Source: an uncultured Verrucomicrobiota bacterium
GTDB taxonomy: Bacteria; Verrucomicrobiota; Kiritimatiellia; CAIVKH01
DNA: 64,000 nucleotides
Assembly (NCBI GenBank): GCA_937872895.1
Contig: CALMUP010000001.1
Coordinates: forward strand, 1-64,000
Direction of reading: 5' to 3'
In this document: positions 8,112 through 15,614 of the stretch, one piece after another
Numbering within the stretch: the stretch's first letter is position 1
Layout of the letters: the number at the start of each line of letters is the position of its first letter
The notes under the pieces: model-generated
Told to the model about the DNA's origin: nothing
Database searches by the model: none
Seen by the model: the letters and a program-made list of their open reading frames with translations, nothing else
Made by a program: the position numbers and the translations under genes

Positions 8112-9158
8112 ATGTGGAACGTGGTTAAAACAATAGGAAAGGTTCTAGCAGCGTGGCTCGGGATATGCGGGGCATTCGCTTCCCTTTATGCAATCCGTGC
8201 AGACATCACGGCCACGGCAGAAAATATCGCGTTTCACAAGGTCCTTCTTGCGACGATCAGTAAGCCGACCTTCATTGTTGGAGCCACCTGCGCGTTGCCT
8301 CTTATCGCATTTGCCATTTTCACGCACCTCAACCTCAAAGCGAGGGGCCACGTTTCCCTCCGCAAGTTCCTTCGTCGCCTCAACCCGTTGGTGTTCGGCC
8401 GAGTCTGCATTCAACTTCACCGGCTCGAACACCTCTATCAGGACATGGTGCACTTCATACGCGATCACAGGAAAGAGGGCGGAGTTTTCGACAGGGACGA
8501 TTTCAAGCGACACGTGTACCTGTTCCTAACACAATGCAAGTATATCCTCGATCTCTCAACCGGGGATGACGTGGCCGTTCACATTAAACTGTTTGAGCAC
8601 AAGAAGACGGACGGCAAGGCCCGTATTCCGCTTCCCAAGGCGATACTCAAGGCCTATGTCCGCGCACCGTCACAGCGTGAATGCATCCTTGTCGAACAGC
8701 AAAAACTGAGCCCGCGCGAGAGCGACGAGGAATTCCGCATCATCCGCGGAAATCAGGGGCTGGCATCCCGTATGATTGAGCGGAAAGACAAACTAGACAA
8801 TGCCCTTTACCGGCATTGCAGTGGATACAATCATGTATTCTCGGACCCGGAACACTTTTTCCTGTGCAACAACATTCCTCGCAAAGCGAGGCAGGGGCGG
8901 TTTTATAGCACAAGCAACAATTATCACCTGTACTACCGTAGTGCTGGAGTATTCCTCATTCACCAGCACCTGCAGTATGGAGAGACCGTCAATCACGACC
9001 CATTATGGGGTCTTCTCATCGTTGATTCTTTCGCGGTTGGTGTCTTTGAAAAGTTCATAACCAAGTATTTGGCTGGGTACATGGCGCATCGTCTTTTCGA
9101 TGCGTTCTCGTTCGCTGAGCAAATCGGAGCAGTCGGAGCACAGAAAGGGACAACATGA
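8112..9158 (+). CDS. Cassette 3: two-TM protein with GAF-like C-terminal domain
   Basis: 348 residues. Two hydrophobic helices lie near residues 8-30 and 52-72. A soluble region follows; its C-terminal part (WGLLIVDSFAVGVFEKFITKYLAGYMAHRL) has the end-of-domain pattern of GAF sensor folds. It shares a four-base ATGA overlap with a 64-residue partner gene, and both lie in one cassette bounded by GTTGGGA (8092) and its exact complement TCCCAAC (9351). A membrane effector with a ligand-sensing domain would fit, but no catalytic motif is visible and the GAF assignment is from pattern only. Confidence 0.7.
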   Translation: MWNVVKTIGKVLAAWLGICGAFASLYAIRADITATAENIAFHKVLLATISKPTFIVGATCALPLIAFAIFTHLNLKARGHVSLRKFLRRLNPLVFGRVCIQLHRLEHLYQDMVHFIRDHRKEGGVFDRDDFKRHVYLFLTQCKYILDLSTGDDVAVHIKLFEHKKTDGKARIPLPKAILKAYVRAPSQRECILVEQQKLSPRESDEEFRIIRGNQGLASRMIERKDKLDNALYRHCSGYNHVFSDPEHFFLCNNIPRKARQGRFYSTSNNYHLYYRSAGVFLIHQHLQYGETVNHDPLWGLLIVDSFAVGVFEKFITKYLAGYMAHRLFDAFSFAEQIGAVGAQKGTT

Positions 9159-9349
9159 GCAAGCAGAAGAAGCATGAAGTGACCACAAGCAAGGCGGAAA
9201 CCTCCACCCCACAGGTGTTTGCCTTCTCAAGGGGCGCGGTGAGTGGGTACGTAGTCGATCACAAAGCGCACATGGCACAGTGCAGTCACCCGACCCCCCA
9301 CAGAGATAGCATCGTGCGCTTTCTGAAGACCGCGGTGAGTGGAAAGTAG
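9155..9349 (+). CDS. Cassette 3: small 64-residue partner protein
   Basis: 64 residues, basic at the N-terminus (MSKQKKHE), no membrane segment and no recognised family. It starts within the stop of the 2TM/GAF-like gene (ATGA), which implies translational coupling, and ends one base before the attC-like site at 9351. Being retained within the same cassette supports it as a real second gene rather than a chance frame. Confidence 0.55.
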   Translation: MSKQKKHEVTTSKAETSTPQVFAFSRGAVSGYVVDHKAHMAQCSHPTPHRDSIVRFLKTAVSGK

Positions 9350-9350
9350 A

Positions 9351-9408
9351 TCCCAACCAAGCACTCCACGGTACGGCGTACCGCCGCCCGTGAGTGCAGG
9401 CGTTCAAT
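9351..9408 (+). other. attC-like recombination site 3 (end of cassette 3)
   Basis: R'' TCCCAAC (9351-9357) is the exact complement of the leading core GTTGGGA of the same cassette. The inner arms GCACTCCACGG and CCGTGAGTGC pair with one unpaired base, the extrahelical-base feature of attC. The R' position reads GTTCAAT (9402-9408), one base off the GTTRRRY consensus. Length 58 bp. Confidence 0.8.
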
Positions 9409-9421
9409 CAAACGAGGCGTC

Positions 9422-9450
9422 TTGACGTCATGCCGTCATAGCGGTATGTT
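9422..9450 (+). promoter_or_regulatory. Sigma70-type promoter within the RelBE cassette
   Basis: TTGACG (9422-9427) and TATGTT (9445-9450) are separated by exactly 17 bp. The transcription start would fall within a few bases of the antitoxin ATG at 9460, and no Shine-Dalgarno sequence lies between, so the transcript may be leaderless. Confidence 0.6.
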
Positions 9451-9459
9451 ATAGTCATT

Positions 9460-9681
9460 ATGAGTAAAGCAACCCTATACCTTGACGAGACGATCCATAA
9501 AGCAATTCGGATTAAAGCTGCCGAAACACGCCAATCCATGTCCGACCTGGTCAATGATGCTCTCCGGGCCAGCCTAACTGAAGACCTTGATGATCTTCAC
9601 GAGATCAAAAAGCGGCGACATGAGAAAACAGTTGGATTTGAGGCGTTTCTGGGGCAATTGAAAAAAGATGGCATCATTTAG
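9460..9681 (+). CDS. Cassette 4: RelB/CopG-type antitoxin
   Basis: 73 residues. The N-terminal ribbon-helix-helix pattern (ATLYLDETIHKAIRIKAAETRQSMSDLVNDALR) binds DNA in this family. The C-terminal part should wrap the toxin. It overlaps the downstream toxin gene by 14 bases. Antitoxins of this type repress their own operon, and the promoter ends right at the start codon, so autoregulation there is likely. Confidence 0.88.
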   Translation: MSKATLYLDETIHKAIRIKAAETRQSMSDLVNDALRASLTEDLDDLHEIKKRRHEKTVGFEAFLGQLKKDGII

Positions 9682-9928
9682 GATCGAATTTGCCACCAGC
9701 GTTCGGAAAGATTTCAGGAATATTCCCAAGCAGGACGCATCTCGGATACTGAAGCGGATCGAGGGCTTAGCCGAGAACCCTCGCCCACCAGACAGCAAGA
9801 AACTTTCTGGTGACAATGCCATGAGGATTCGTATCGGCATGTATCGTGTCATATACGAAATCCGCAATGAAGCTTTGATCGTACTTATTCTTAGAGTCGG
9901 GCACCGAAAAGATATTTACCGAAAATAA
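9668..9928 (+). CDS. Cassette 4: RelE/ParE-type toxin
   Basis: 86 residues, the usual RelE length. Visible family features are the N-terminal FRIEFATSVRKDFRNIPK strand-helix, the PPDSKKLSGDNAMRIRIGMYRVIYEI core and the C-terminal VLILRVGHRKDIYR. Such toxins are ribosome-dependent mRNA endonucleases (RelE) or gyrase poisons (ParE); the basic RIRIGMYR segment favours the RelE side. The gene overlaps the antitoxin by 14 bases and is followed 4 bases later by attC-like site 4. Toxin-antitoxin pairs are common in integron arrays, where they can stabilise the array. Confidence 0.9.
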   Translation: MASFRIEFATSVRKDFRNIPKQDASRILKRIEGLAENPRPPDSKKLSGDNAMRIRIGMYRVIYEIRNEALIVLILRVGHRKDIYRK

Positions 9929-9932
9929 GACG

Positions 9933-9988
9933 ATCGAACATGTGCCTCCAGCACACCCTTCGGGGCGCACTGAGGCTGGTCGTTGCGC
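9933..9988 (+). other. attC-like recombination site 4 (end of cassette 4)
   Basis: R'' ATCGAAC (9933-9939) pairs with the leading core GTTCAAT (9402) with one mismatch. The arms TGCCTCCAGCAC and GCACTGAGGC are close to those of site 1, and R' is GTTGCGC (9982-9988), one base off consensus. Length 56 bp. Confidence 0.75.
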
Positions 9989-10049
9989 CAGAAGAAGATC
10001 CCCGAATCAGGCTGTTGCCATAATGCACACATTGTGCTGCATTCCGTAA

Positions 10050-10331
10050 ATGAAAGCTTACGACTGGAGTGACCAAAAGAATGAGGCGCTAAACCACGAA
10101 CGCGGTATCTCGTTTGAAGACATCATCTTCCATATCACCAGCGGCGGACTATTAGACACCATTGAACATCCAAACAGCACGCAATATCCAGGACAACGTA
10201 TATTTATCGTCAACGTCGAGGGCTATGCTTTTTAAGTGCCGTTCGTAGAAGATGCCGAAACAATATTTTTGAAGACAATTACTCCAAGCCGAAAAATGAC
10301 AAAGAAACATTTGGGAGGTGAGAAAACATGA
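10050..10331 (+). pseudogene. brnT: Cassette 5: BrnT-type toxin gene with an in-frame stop
   Basis: The first 61 codons (DWSDQKNEALNHERGISFED..., as in BrnT RNase toxins) end at a TAA at 10233-10235. The same frame then continues as VPFVEDAETIFLKTITPSRKMTKKHL, which matches the expected C-terminal half of BrnT, and closes with a TGA (10329-10331) that overlaps the antitoxin ATG as in intact brnTA operons. The simplest explanation is one nonsense change in a formerly complete 93-codon gene. The truncated toxin would lack the C-terminal catalytic half. A sequencing error at one base is the alternative. Confidence 0.75.
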
Positions 10332-10600
10332 ATCTGACTAAAGAGGAAAAAGACTTGCTTGATTCCGTCGAGAGGGGCGAATGGAAAAGAATTCCAAATT
10401 TTAAGCGAGAAGTCTCTCGGTTCCAAGAGGCCGCTAGAAACACACTTCGAAAAGATAAACGCGTTAACATTCGAATCACCGAGCGGGATCTCGTTCGAAT
10501 CCAGAAGGCAGCTGTGCATGAGGGGCTTCCCTATCAAACACTTATTTCCCGCGTTCTTCACAAATACGTGAATGGAAGACTAGTGGAAAAAGCCGGATAA
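10328..10600 (+). CDS. brnA: Cassette 5: BrnA-type antitoxin
   Basis: 90 residues. A charged N-terminal region is followed by a ribbon-helix-helix segment (RVNIRITERDLVRIQKAAVHEGLPYQTLISRVLHKYVNGRL) typical of BrnA/CopG antitoxins, which bind the operator and the toxin. Its ATG overlaps the stop of the original toxin frame. A GGGAGGTGAG Shine-Dalgarno region lies just upstream, so it can still be translated although the toxin is interrupted. It ends at the attC-like site. Confidence 0.82.
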   Translation: MNLTKEEKDLLDSVERGEWKRIPNFKREVSRFQEAARNTLRKDKRVNIRITERDLVRIQKAAVHEGLPYQTLISRVLHKYVNGRLVEKAG

Positions 10601-10663
10601 GCACAACATGTCCCGCCATGAGGACGCGGCGAAGCGCCGCGCCCCTGAGGCTTGTCGTTAGGC
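10601..10663 (+). other. attC-like recombination site 5 (end of cassette 5)
   Basis: R'' GCACAAC (10601-10607) pairs with the leading core GTTGCGC (9982) with one mismatch, and R' is a consensus GTTAGGC (10657-10663). The centre (GACGCGGCGAAGCGCCGCGCC) forms a strong GC hairpin. Length 63 bp. Confidence 0.8.
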
Positions 10664-10695
10664 TTTTTACTCAATAATCAAAAAGGAGAGAACAA

Positions 10696-11052
10696 ATGAC
10701 CGAGTCAGCATCAAAAGGTATAGACGAAAAGTATTGCACAGAGTGTGGGGCAATAATCAAGGCGAAGGCAGAGATATGTCCCAAGTGCGGTGTCCGTCAG
10801 ATTGCGAAGTCAGCTGCGATCAATCTAGGCCCCACTACCGCAAATGGAAAAAGTAGAATTGCTGCGGCACTTCTTGCGTTTTTCCTGGGTGGTATAGGTG
10901 TGCACAAGTTCTATTTGGGGCAGCCGGGACTCGGCATTGTGTATCTGCTGTTTTGTTGGACATTTATTCCCGCAATTATTGCATTCATCGAATTCATTAT
11001 ATATCTGACCATGAGCGACGAAGCATTTAATCAGAAGTACGGCCAAGCCTAA
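10696..11052 (+). CDS. Cassette 6: zinc-ribbon/TM2 domain membrane protein
   Basis: 118 residues. An N-terminal zinc ribbon (CTECG ... CPKCG, residues ~14-35) is followed by a TM2 domain with two helices and the conserved GGIGVHKFYLGQ turn, then CWTFIPAIIAFIEFI. An AAAGGAG Shine-Dalgarno sequence precedes the ATG. The leading core GTTAGGC and the trailing GCCTAAC (11047-11053, overlapping the stop) are exact complements, so this is one cassette. TM2 proteins have no settled function in bacteria. Confidence 0.88.
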   Translation: MTESASKGIDEKYCTECGAIIKAKAEICPKCGVRQIAKSAAINLGPTTANGKSRIAAALLAFFLGGIGVHKFYLGQPGLGIVYLLFCWTFIPAIIAFIEFIIYLTMSDEAFNQKYGQA

Positions 11053-11339
11053 CATTTACCGCCAGAGGGACGCGGCCAAAGCGCCGCGCCCCTGAGGTAT
11101 AGGGGTCACGTCTAGACATCGTACAATGGCCCATTTCCCTTTTCATGAACACATTGGAACGGCCGTGGTCTCCCGGTCTTTCTTGTTCCGCGAATCCATG
11201 CGCCAGCAGGTCAACCTACATGCCATCGCCCGCCCACCATCTTGATCGGGTGGCCGTTTCGCCGCCGTTCAATCAAATGATCGCGTTCACGCTATGGGCA
11301 ATGTACAATAGCGAGTCGTGATCCCTGGCGATGTTGAAG
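11047..11339 (+). other. attC-like site 6, split by an inserted MITE-like element
   Basis: R'' GCCTAAC (11047-11053) and most of the inner arms match site 5 base for base as far as CCCCTGAGG (11097). The sequence then switches to the repeat element (11098-11330). After the element GTTGAAG (11333-11339) lies at the expected R' place, one base off consensus. Confidence 0.6.
11098..11330. mobile_element. MITE-like repeat, copy 2
   Basis: Second copy of the 7512-7746 element, in the same orientation and with imperfect terminal inverted repeats (left AGGGGTCACG, right end reading AGGGATCACG on the other strand, both continuing to a shared ATTGTAC). It again starts after an AGG that belongs to an attC-like arm. 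No coding capacity is seen. Confidence 0.65.
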
Positions 11340-11366
11340 CAAACGAACCAACCGAGGAGATGTCAG

Positions 11367-11741
11367 ATGACGAAGCGAGCAGGAATTGCGGCAGGCCTCA
11401 TGCTGTGTGCGGTGTTCATGACCGGTTGCGCCATACCCTCCGCATCGAAATTCGGCAACGATTTCGATCACACGAAACAGGAAGCCATCGTCAAGGGGAA
11501 GACCACCAAGCAGGAGTTGATCGGCTTGCTCGGACAACCTCAAGACAAGACGTTGGACAGCGGGGCGAAGGAGAAATGGATTTACGTGTATGCCGAGTCC
11601 AACGTCAGGGTCAACCCGTGGAACAATGCTGCCACTGGCGATGTGAGAACAAAGAAGCTTGAAGTCATGTTCGATGATGAGGTCGTTGCGAATTTCGTGT
11701 ATTCAGACTCCACCGTCCCTGCGGAATCGACACGACGCTAA
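11367..11741 (+). CDS. Small outer-membrane lipoprotein, SmpA/OmlA (BamE)-like
   Basis: 124 residues from the ATG at 11367, preceded by GAGGAG at a 7-base spacing. The signal peptide ends in a lipobox (VFMTGC). The mature part has the SmpA/OmlA pattern, IVKGKTTKQELIGLLGQP...KEKWIYVYA, seen in BamE-like and related envelope lipoproteins. It lies right after MITE copy 2 and may be the last cassette of the array; no convincing attC follows. Because true BamE is normally encoded elsewhere, a paralogue is more likely. Confidence 0.75.
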   Translation: MTKRAGIAAGLMLCAVFMTGCAIPSASKFGNDFDHTKQEAIVKGKTTKQELIGLLGQPQDKTLDSGAKEKWIYVYAESNVRVNPWNNAATGDVRTKKLEVMFDDEVVANFVYSDSTVPAESTRR

Positions 11742-12032
11742 ACGACACAAGGTCCGCAGGGTGGTATTGACCATCGGGCTTCCATTCAACGGTTGCATGG
11801 TACTCCAAAGGAATGCACCGCGGATGGGGTGGCGGGGGCGCGAGGAGACCGGTCGGCCATTCCGAATCCGCCTCGTGACCGGTTCTTCAGCGGGATGCCA
11901 CACCCTCCCCCGTTGACCTCGGGGTCAGAGGGTCCGGCGCGCGGAGTATTGGCCCGTTTGCAGCCGCGTGGCCTGCGGCAATAGCCTCGTGTCCCGGTTG
12001 CGTTTCGGTTGTTCGATGGTAGTGTTTGGCCC
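11742..12032. other. Intergenic region at the right edge of the cassette array
   Basis: No gene is supported. ATTCAAC (11784-11790) fits the RYYYAAC core and is followed by a GGTTGCAT/ATGCACC hairpin, a possible decayed attC of the lipoprotein cassette, but no R' core is found. A second weak inverted repeat built on ACCGGTC/GACCGGT lies at about 11846-11885. The promoter for the following outer-membrane gene should be here, but no clear box is seen. Confidence 0.35.
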
Positions 12033-13097
12033 ATGACGTACTCCCTTCGTGCCCTTGTCCGCCTCAAACCGGCCCTCGTGTGGGCGGTGATTGCCGTGGC
12101 TTTCCCCGCCATCGCGCGGGACGTGGTAATCGAGGCGGATCGTCCAAGCTCCGGAATCCTGTCGGTTCGGATTGTCCAGGCTTCGGACAAACCGTACGGG
12201 TCGCCGGCGGTGTTCGAGACGAACGTGCCGGCCCAGGTCTCGGTGCGCATCCCCCTGCCCCCGTTGCCCGAGGGCTCCTATTTGGTGCGGGTGCTGCACG
12301 ATGCGAACGGTGACGGGCGCATGAACGCCAATGCGTTCGGCGTTCCCACCGAGTCGGTCGCGCGCCTGCCCCTCGCCCCCGGATCAGCCGAAACCCGCGT
12401 GACCCTGCTGCCTCCACCCGCCGATCCGCGCGCCTGGGGGGCCGGGGTGATGACCCTGTACGCCTCGAACCCGTACCGTGGCGGCGACCGGGTGCTGCGG
12501 GTGTTGCCGCTGTTGACCTATGTCGGCGAAAAGGCCTTCGTCGTCGGACCGCGCGCCGGCTACAACCTGTTCAAGAACCGGTTGGCCAGCATCAACCTGA
12601 CTGCGGAGTACCTGTTCGCCGGGGATGCGTTTGATGATTCGCGTTTCCTGGACGGCATGGAGAAACGCCGCGATACGTTGATGGCGGGAGCGGACGTGAA
12701 CTTGCGGTTCGGCGATTGGCGGATCGAGCTTGCCGCGTCGTCGGACGTTCTCGGCCGCCACGACGGGCAGGAGGTCGAGCTCTCGGTCGGGCGGATGTTT
12801 CGCGGTGCCCGCGGTTCGATCACGCCCAGCGCCGGCGTGTTCTGGCGCAGCTCGAACTACAACAATTATTATTACGGGGTGCGCGCCGACGAAGCGACCG
12901 ACTCACGACCGGCCTATGATCCCGGAGCAAGTGTGGATGGCTTTCTCGCCCTGTTCGGGCGGTGGCAGTTCAATGACCGCTGGTCGCTGCTGGCGAGCCT
13001 GCGTGGCGAGTGGTTGAGCGAGGACATCCAGGACAGCCCGATCGTGGACGCGGAATTCGTGACCACGACGTTCCTCGGCCTGAATTACGCATTCTAA
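12033..13097 (+). CDS. MipA/OmpV-like outer-membrane protein with N-terminal DUF2141-like domain
   Basis: 354 residues from the ATG at 12033, with a cleavable signal peptide ending near VAFPAIA-R. Residues ~25-115 contain LVRVLHDANGDGRMNANAFGVPTE, the DUF2141 signature of secreted beta-sandwich proteins. The remainder (from ~130) is rich in alternating strands (YNLFKNRLASINLTAEYLF..., ending FLGLNYAF) like MipA/OmpV barrels and ends in Phe as barrel proteins usually do. The combination of the two domains in one chain is notable. It is convergent with, and overlaps by four bases, the YfhO-like gene. Confidence 0.75.
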   Translation: MTYSLRALVRLKPALVWAVIAVAFPAIARDVVIEADRPSSGILSVRIVQASDKPYGSPAVFETNVPAQVSVRIPLPPLPEGSYLVRVLHDANGDGRMNANAFGVPTESVARLPLAPGSAETRVTLLPPPADPRAWGAGVMTLYASNPYRGGDRVLRVLPLLTYVGEKAFVVGPRAGYNLFKNRLASINLTAEYLFAGDAFDDSRFLDGMEKRRDTLMAGADVNLRFGDWRIELAASSDVLGRHDGQEVELSVGRMFRGARGSITPSAGVFWRSSNYNNYYYGVRADEATDSRPAYDPGASVDGFLALFGRWQFNDRWSLLASLRGEWLSEDIQDSPIVDAEFVTTTFLGLNYAF

Positions 13098-15598
13098 CCG
13101 CGGCGGCGGACCAGGACACCCAGCAAGGCGAGCGCGGCGAGGCCCATCCCGGCAAATTGCACATACAACGTGGTGCGTTGCGGATGGAAGGCGAGCACCA
13201 CCTCGCGTTCGCGGTCGGCGGGGGGGAGCAGGACGCCCAGGAACACGGCATCGGCACGCACCACCGGCTGCTCCACGCCATCGACCCAGGCGCGCCAATC
13301 GGCGGCATACTTCTCGGCGGCCCGCAACACCACCTCGCGTTCAGTGGGCGGAATGCGCAGGGCGATCCGACCGGAACGGTAGCGGCTGACCGTGACGTCC
13401 CCCACCCGCCCCGGTTCGCCGGGCGCTGGCCAGGCGGCCGTGCCTTCCGGATCCACCTGCACGGTCGCGAACGGCTCGGACTGCGCCATGGCCGCGACCG
13501 CCTCGGCGAGGGACGCACGGTTCCACGCGCCGATCAGGGCAAAGCGATCCGCCGGCCGGTTGAACTGGAGCAGCACATGCTGGGATGGCTGGTTGGGCGC
13601 GGCGAGCACCGTGGTGGCGCCGGTTTTGCCGGCCGGTACGACGTTGAAGCCGGCCACCGGCTCAAAGGCGCCGCGGAGTGATGGATCGTTGCGGACCTGC
13701 ATCCAGAAATCGGCCGGGGCGAGCGCCATGCCGAGTCCGAGGTGGGACCACAGCAGGGCGGGCCGGGTTCCGAGGGCGCCGAAAAACGCCTTGTAGTCTT
13801 CCGGCATGCGCATCTGGGCGATGTTCAGCAGCGGGACCTGGTAATACGGGAACAGGATGGTGGACCACTGGTTGTACAAGCCGCCCCACGGACTGTTCAT
13901 GCTTGGCGGGGGATTCCACAGGTAACCGCGCTGGTGGCCGAGCCCCTGTTGCAGGGCCGGGATCAACGCACCTTCACTGACCAGCGACGCGGTCTCGACC
14001 GATTGCACGTAACGGCGGCTGACCAGCAACTGGTCCACCATCACGACCACCAGCACCGCCGCACCGAGGTGCCGCCACGAGGTGTGCTTGATCCCGCCGG
14101 ATGCGAAACCGAGCCGGAACAGGCCGTAGGCGATCCACGCCATGACCGCGGCATGCACCATCGCCTGGCTGCGGGTGGAGACGATCGCCTTGGCGAGGTC
14201 CTGCCATCCCTGCGCGGCAAACGACGCCACCGCTCCGCCCGATTGGACCAGCAGCAGGAGGGCAAACACCGAGAAGACAATCGCGACATGGAGGGTAAAG
14301 CGGGCAAAACGTTGGATCACCGGCTGGTCGGGATCCTGCTTCAACGTGCCGCGCCGGCTCAACCACGTCAGCCAGTAGTCCAGCCCGATCGCGGCGAGGT
14401 AGGCCATGGCGAACTGGGTGATCTGCATGAACTTCACCGGGTTGCGGATCGAGGAGACGCCGGGCAACTCGAAGAACAGGCGGTAGAGCGGGGTGTATTT
14501 GCCGCAGGACAGGAGAAACGTGACGCCCATGGCGATGGTCCAGAACAAAGCCTGCTGGCGCTGGTCGCGGTCATCGCGCTTGCGGATCAGCGAATGGTAG
14601 AGGCCGAGGGCGAGGAACAACAGCGGGATGAGCCCCTTGTAGAAGGTCTCGAGCTTGAAGTTCATGCCGTTCGGGCCGAACTGCGGCTGCCACTGGGCGG
14701 AGCGGCCGAGCGCGCCCCAGTACGGACCGGTCGGCTCGCCGCTGCGCCAGCCCATGTAGCCGGGCGCGATGAACTCGATGGTCTCCGAAGGCGGCCAGCT
14801 CCATTGCGTGCAGTAGTCCCACAATTCCTGCCACGAGTCCCCGCCGGCGGAAGCCTCGGGCTTGTCGAGCCGGTAGAACGAGTAGGCGGCATACACGGCA
14901 TGGAAACCAATCATCGCGGTGACCACACCGACCGGCACGAGGATCTTCAGGTAGGCGCTCCAGGCGCGGCCGAACGATTGCCAGCAGCGGAACACCGCGT
15001 AGGGACCGAGCACGGTCGCGAAGAACAAGGCCGAGTCCGATTGCTCGACGAACATGCCGGCCATCGAGGCGCCGGCCAGCACGGCGAAGGCGATGGATCG
15101 GTCGCGCACCGCCCGCTCGATGCTGTAGAGGTAGAGTCCGGTGAACAGGACGACACCGAACTTGCCGATGTGGCCGGCATAGGTCAGGAAAAACGTGCTG
15201 CCCAGCCAGTAGGCAAGTAGCGCACCGAGCGTTGCCGCCATCCAGCCGATTCCGCGCAAGCGGAGGAATAGCATGAAGAACCAACTGCCGAGGATGAGGT
15301 CGATGGCATGGATCCAGTTCACGAAGGCGCGCGGTGACAACACGGACAGGACGAGGTTGGTGAAATTCACCGGCGTGTTCATCGGCTGACCGGCCACCGT
15401 CGAGTCGTCCCAGCCGCCGAGGAAGGCATGCGGCAGGGTGGACTTGCGCAATCCAATCGCGCCGATGTTGTCGTCGGTGGTGAACAGCACGCGACCCGGG
15501 ACCAGGGCATCGCGGTACACGAGGACGCCGAAAACGAGGACAAGCAGGAGGTAGATCCATCCGTGACGGTGGGCTTCGGGCGTGGTGGACTGGTTCAT
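13094..15598 (-). CDS. Large YfhO-like polytopic membrane protein
   Basis: 834 residues with about a dozen hydrophobic helices and a long C-terminal extracytoplasmic part (from ~residue 520). The N-terminal DALVPGRVLFTTDDNIGAIGL loop and the helix layout recall the YfhO/GT-C family of lipid-linked sugar transferases, where an acidic pair after the first helix is typical. It is the last gene of a minus-strand run (methyltransferase, GT39, this gene) and probably works on envelope glycans. The family call is moderate, and the substrate is unknown. Confidence 0.7.
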   Translation of the reverse strand: MNQSTTPEAHRHGWIYLLLVLVFGVLVYRDALVPGRVLFTTDDNIGAIGLRKSTLPHAFLGGWDDSTVAGQPMNTPVNFTNLVLSVLSPRAFVNWIHAIDLILGSWFFMLFLRLRGIGWMAATLGALLAYWLGSTFFLTYAGHIGKFGVVLFTGLYLYSIERAVRDRSIAFAVLAGASMAGMFVEQSDSALFFATVLGPYAVFRCWQSFGRAWSAYLKILVPVGVVTAMIGFHAVYAAYSFYRLDKPEASAGGDSWQELWDYCTQWSWPPSETIEFIAPGYMGWRSGEPTGPYWGALGRSAQWQPQFGPNGMNFKLETFYKGLIPLLFLALGLYHSLIRKRDDRDQRQQALFWTIAMGVTFLLSCGKYTPLYRLFFELPGVSSIRNPVKFMQITQFAMAYLAAIGLDYWLTWLSRRGTLKQDPDQPVIQRFARFTLHVAIVFSVFALLLLVQSGGAVASFAAQGWQDLAKAIVSTRSQAMVHAAVMAWIAYGLFRLGFASGGIKHTSWRHLGAAVLVVVMVDQLLVSRRYVQSVETASLVSEGALIPALQQGLGHQRGYLWNPPPSMNSPWGGLYNQWSTILFPYYQVPLLNIAQMRMPEDYKAFFGALGTRPALLWSHLGLGMALAPADFWMQVRNDPSLRGAFEPVAGFNVVPAGKTGATTVLAAPNQPSQHVLLQFNRPADRFALIGAWNRASLAEAVAAMAQSEPFATVQVDPEGTAAWPAPGEPGRVGDVTVSRYRSGRIALRIPPTEREVVLRAAEKYAADWRAWVDGVEQPVVRADAVFLGVLLPPADREREVVLAFHPQRTTLYVQFAGMGLAALALLGVLVRRRG

Positions 15599-15614
15599 GG
15601 TGGTTCCGTGCAGG

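Noticed and set aside
4037-8128. 88- and 92-codon frames inside the two leader blocks (4037-4303 and 7850-8128)
   Set aside because: They are conserved only as far as the DNA repeat is; differences are mostly amino-acid changing and there is no good ribosome site.
13742-15220. Long plus-strand frames opposite the YfhO-like and GT39 genes
   Set aside because: They are composition shadows; the minus-strand genes show hydrophobic helices and overlap neighbours at start and stop codons as real genes do.
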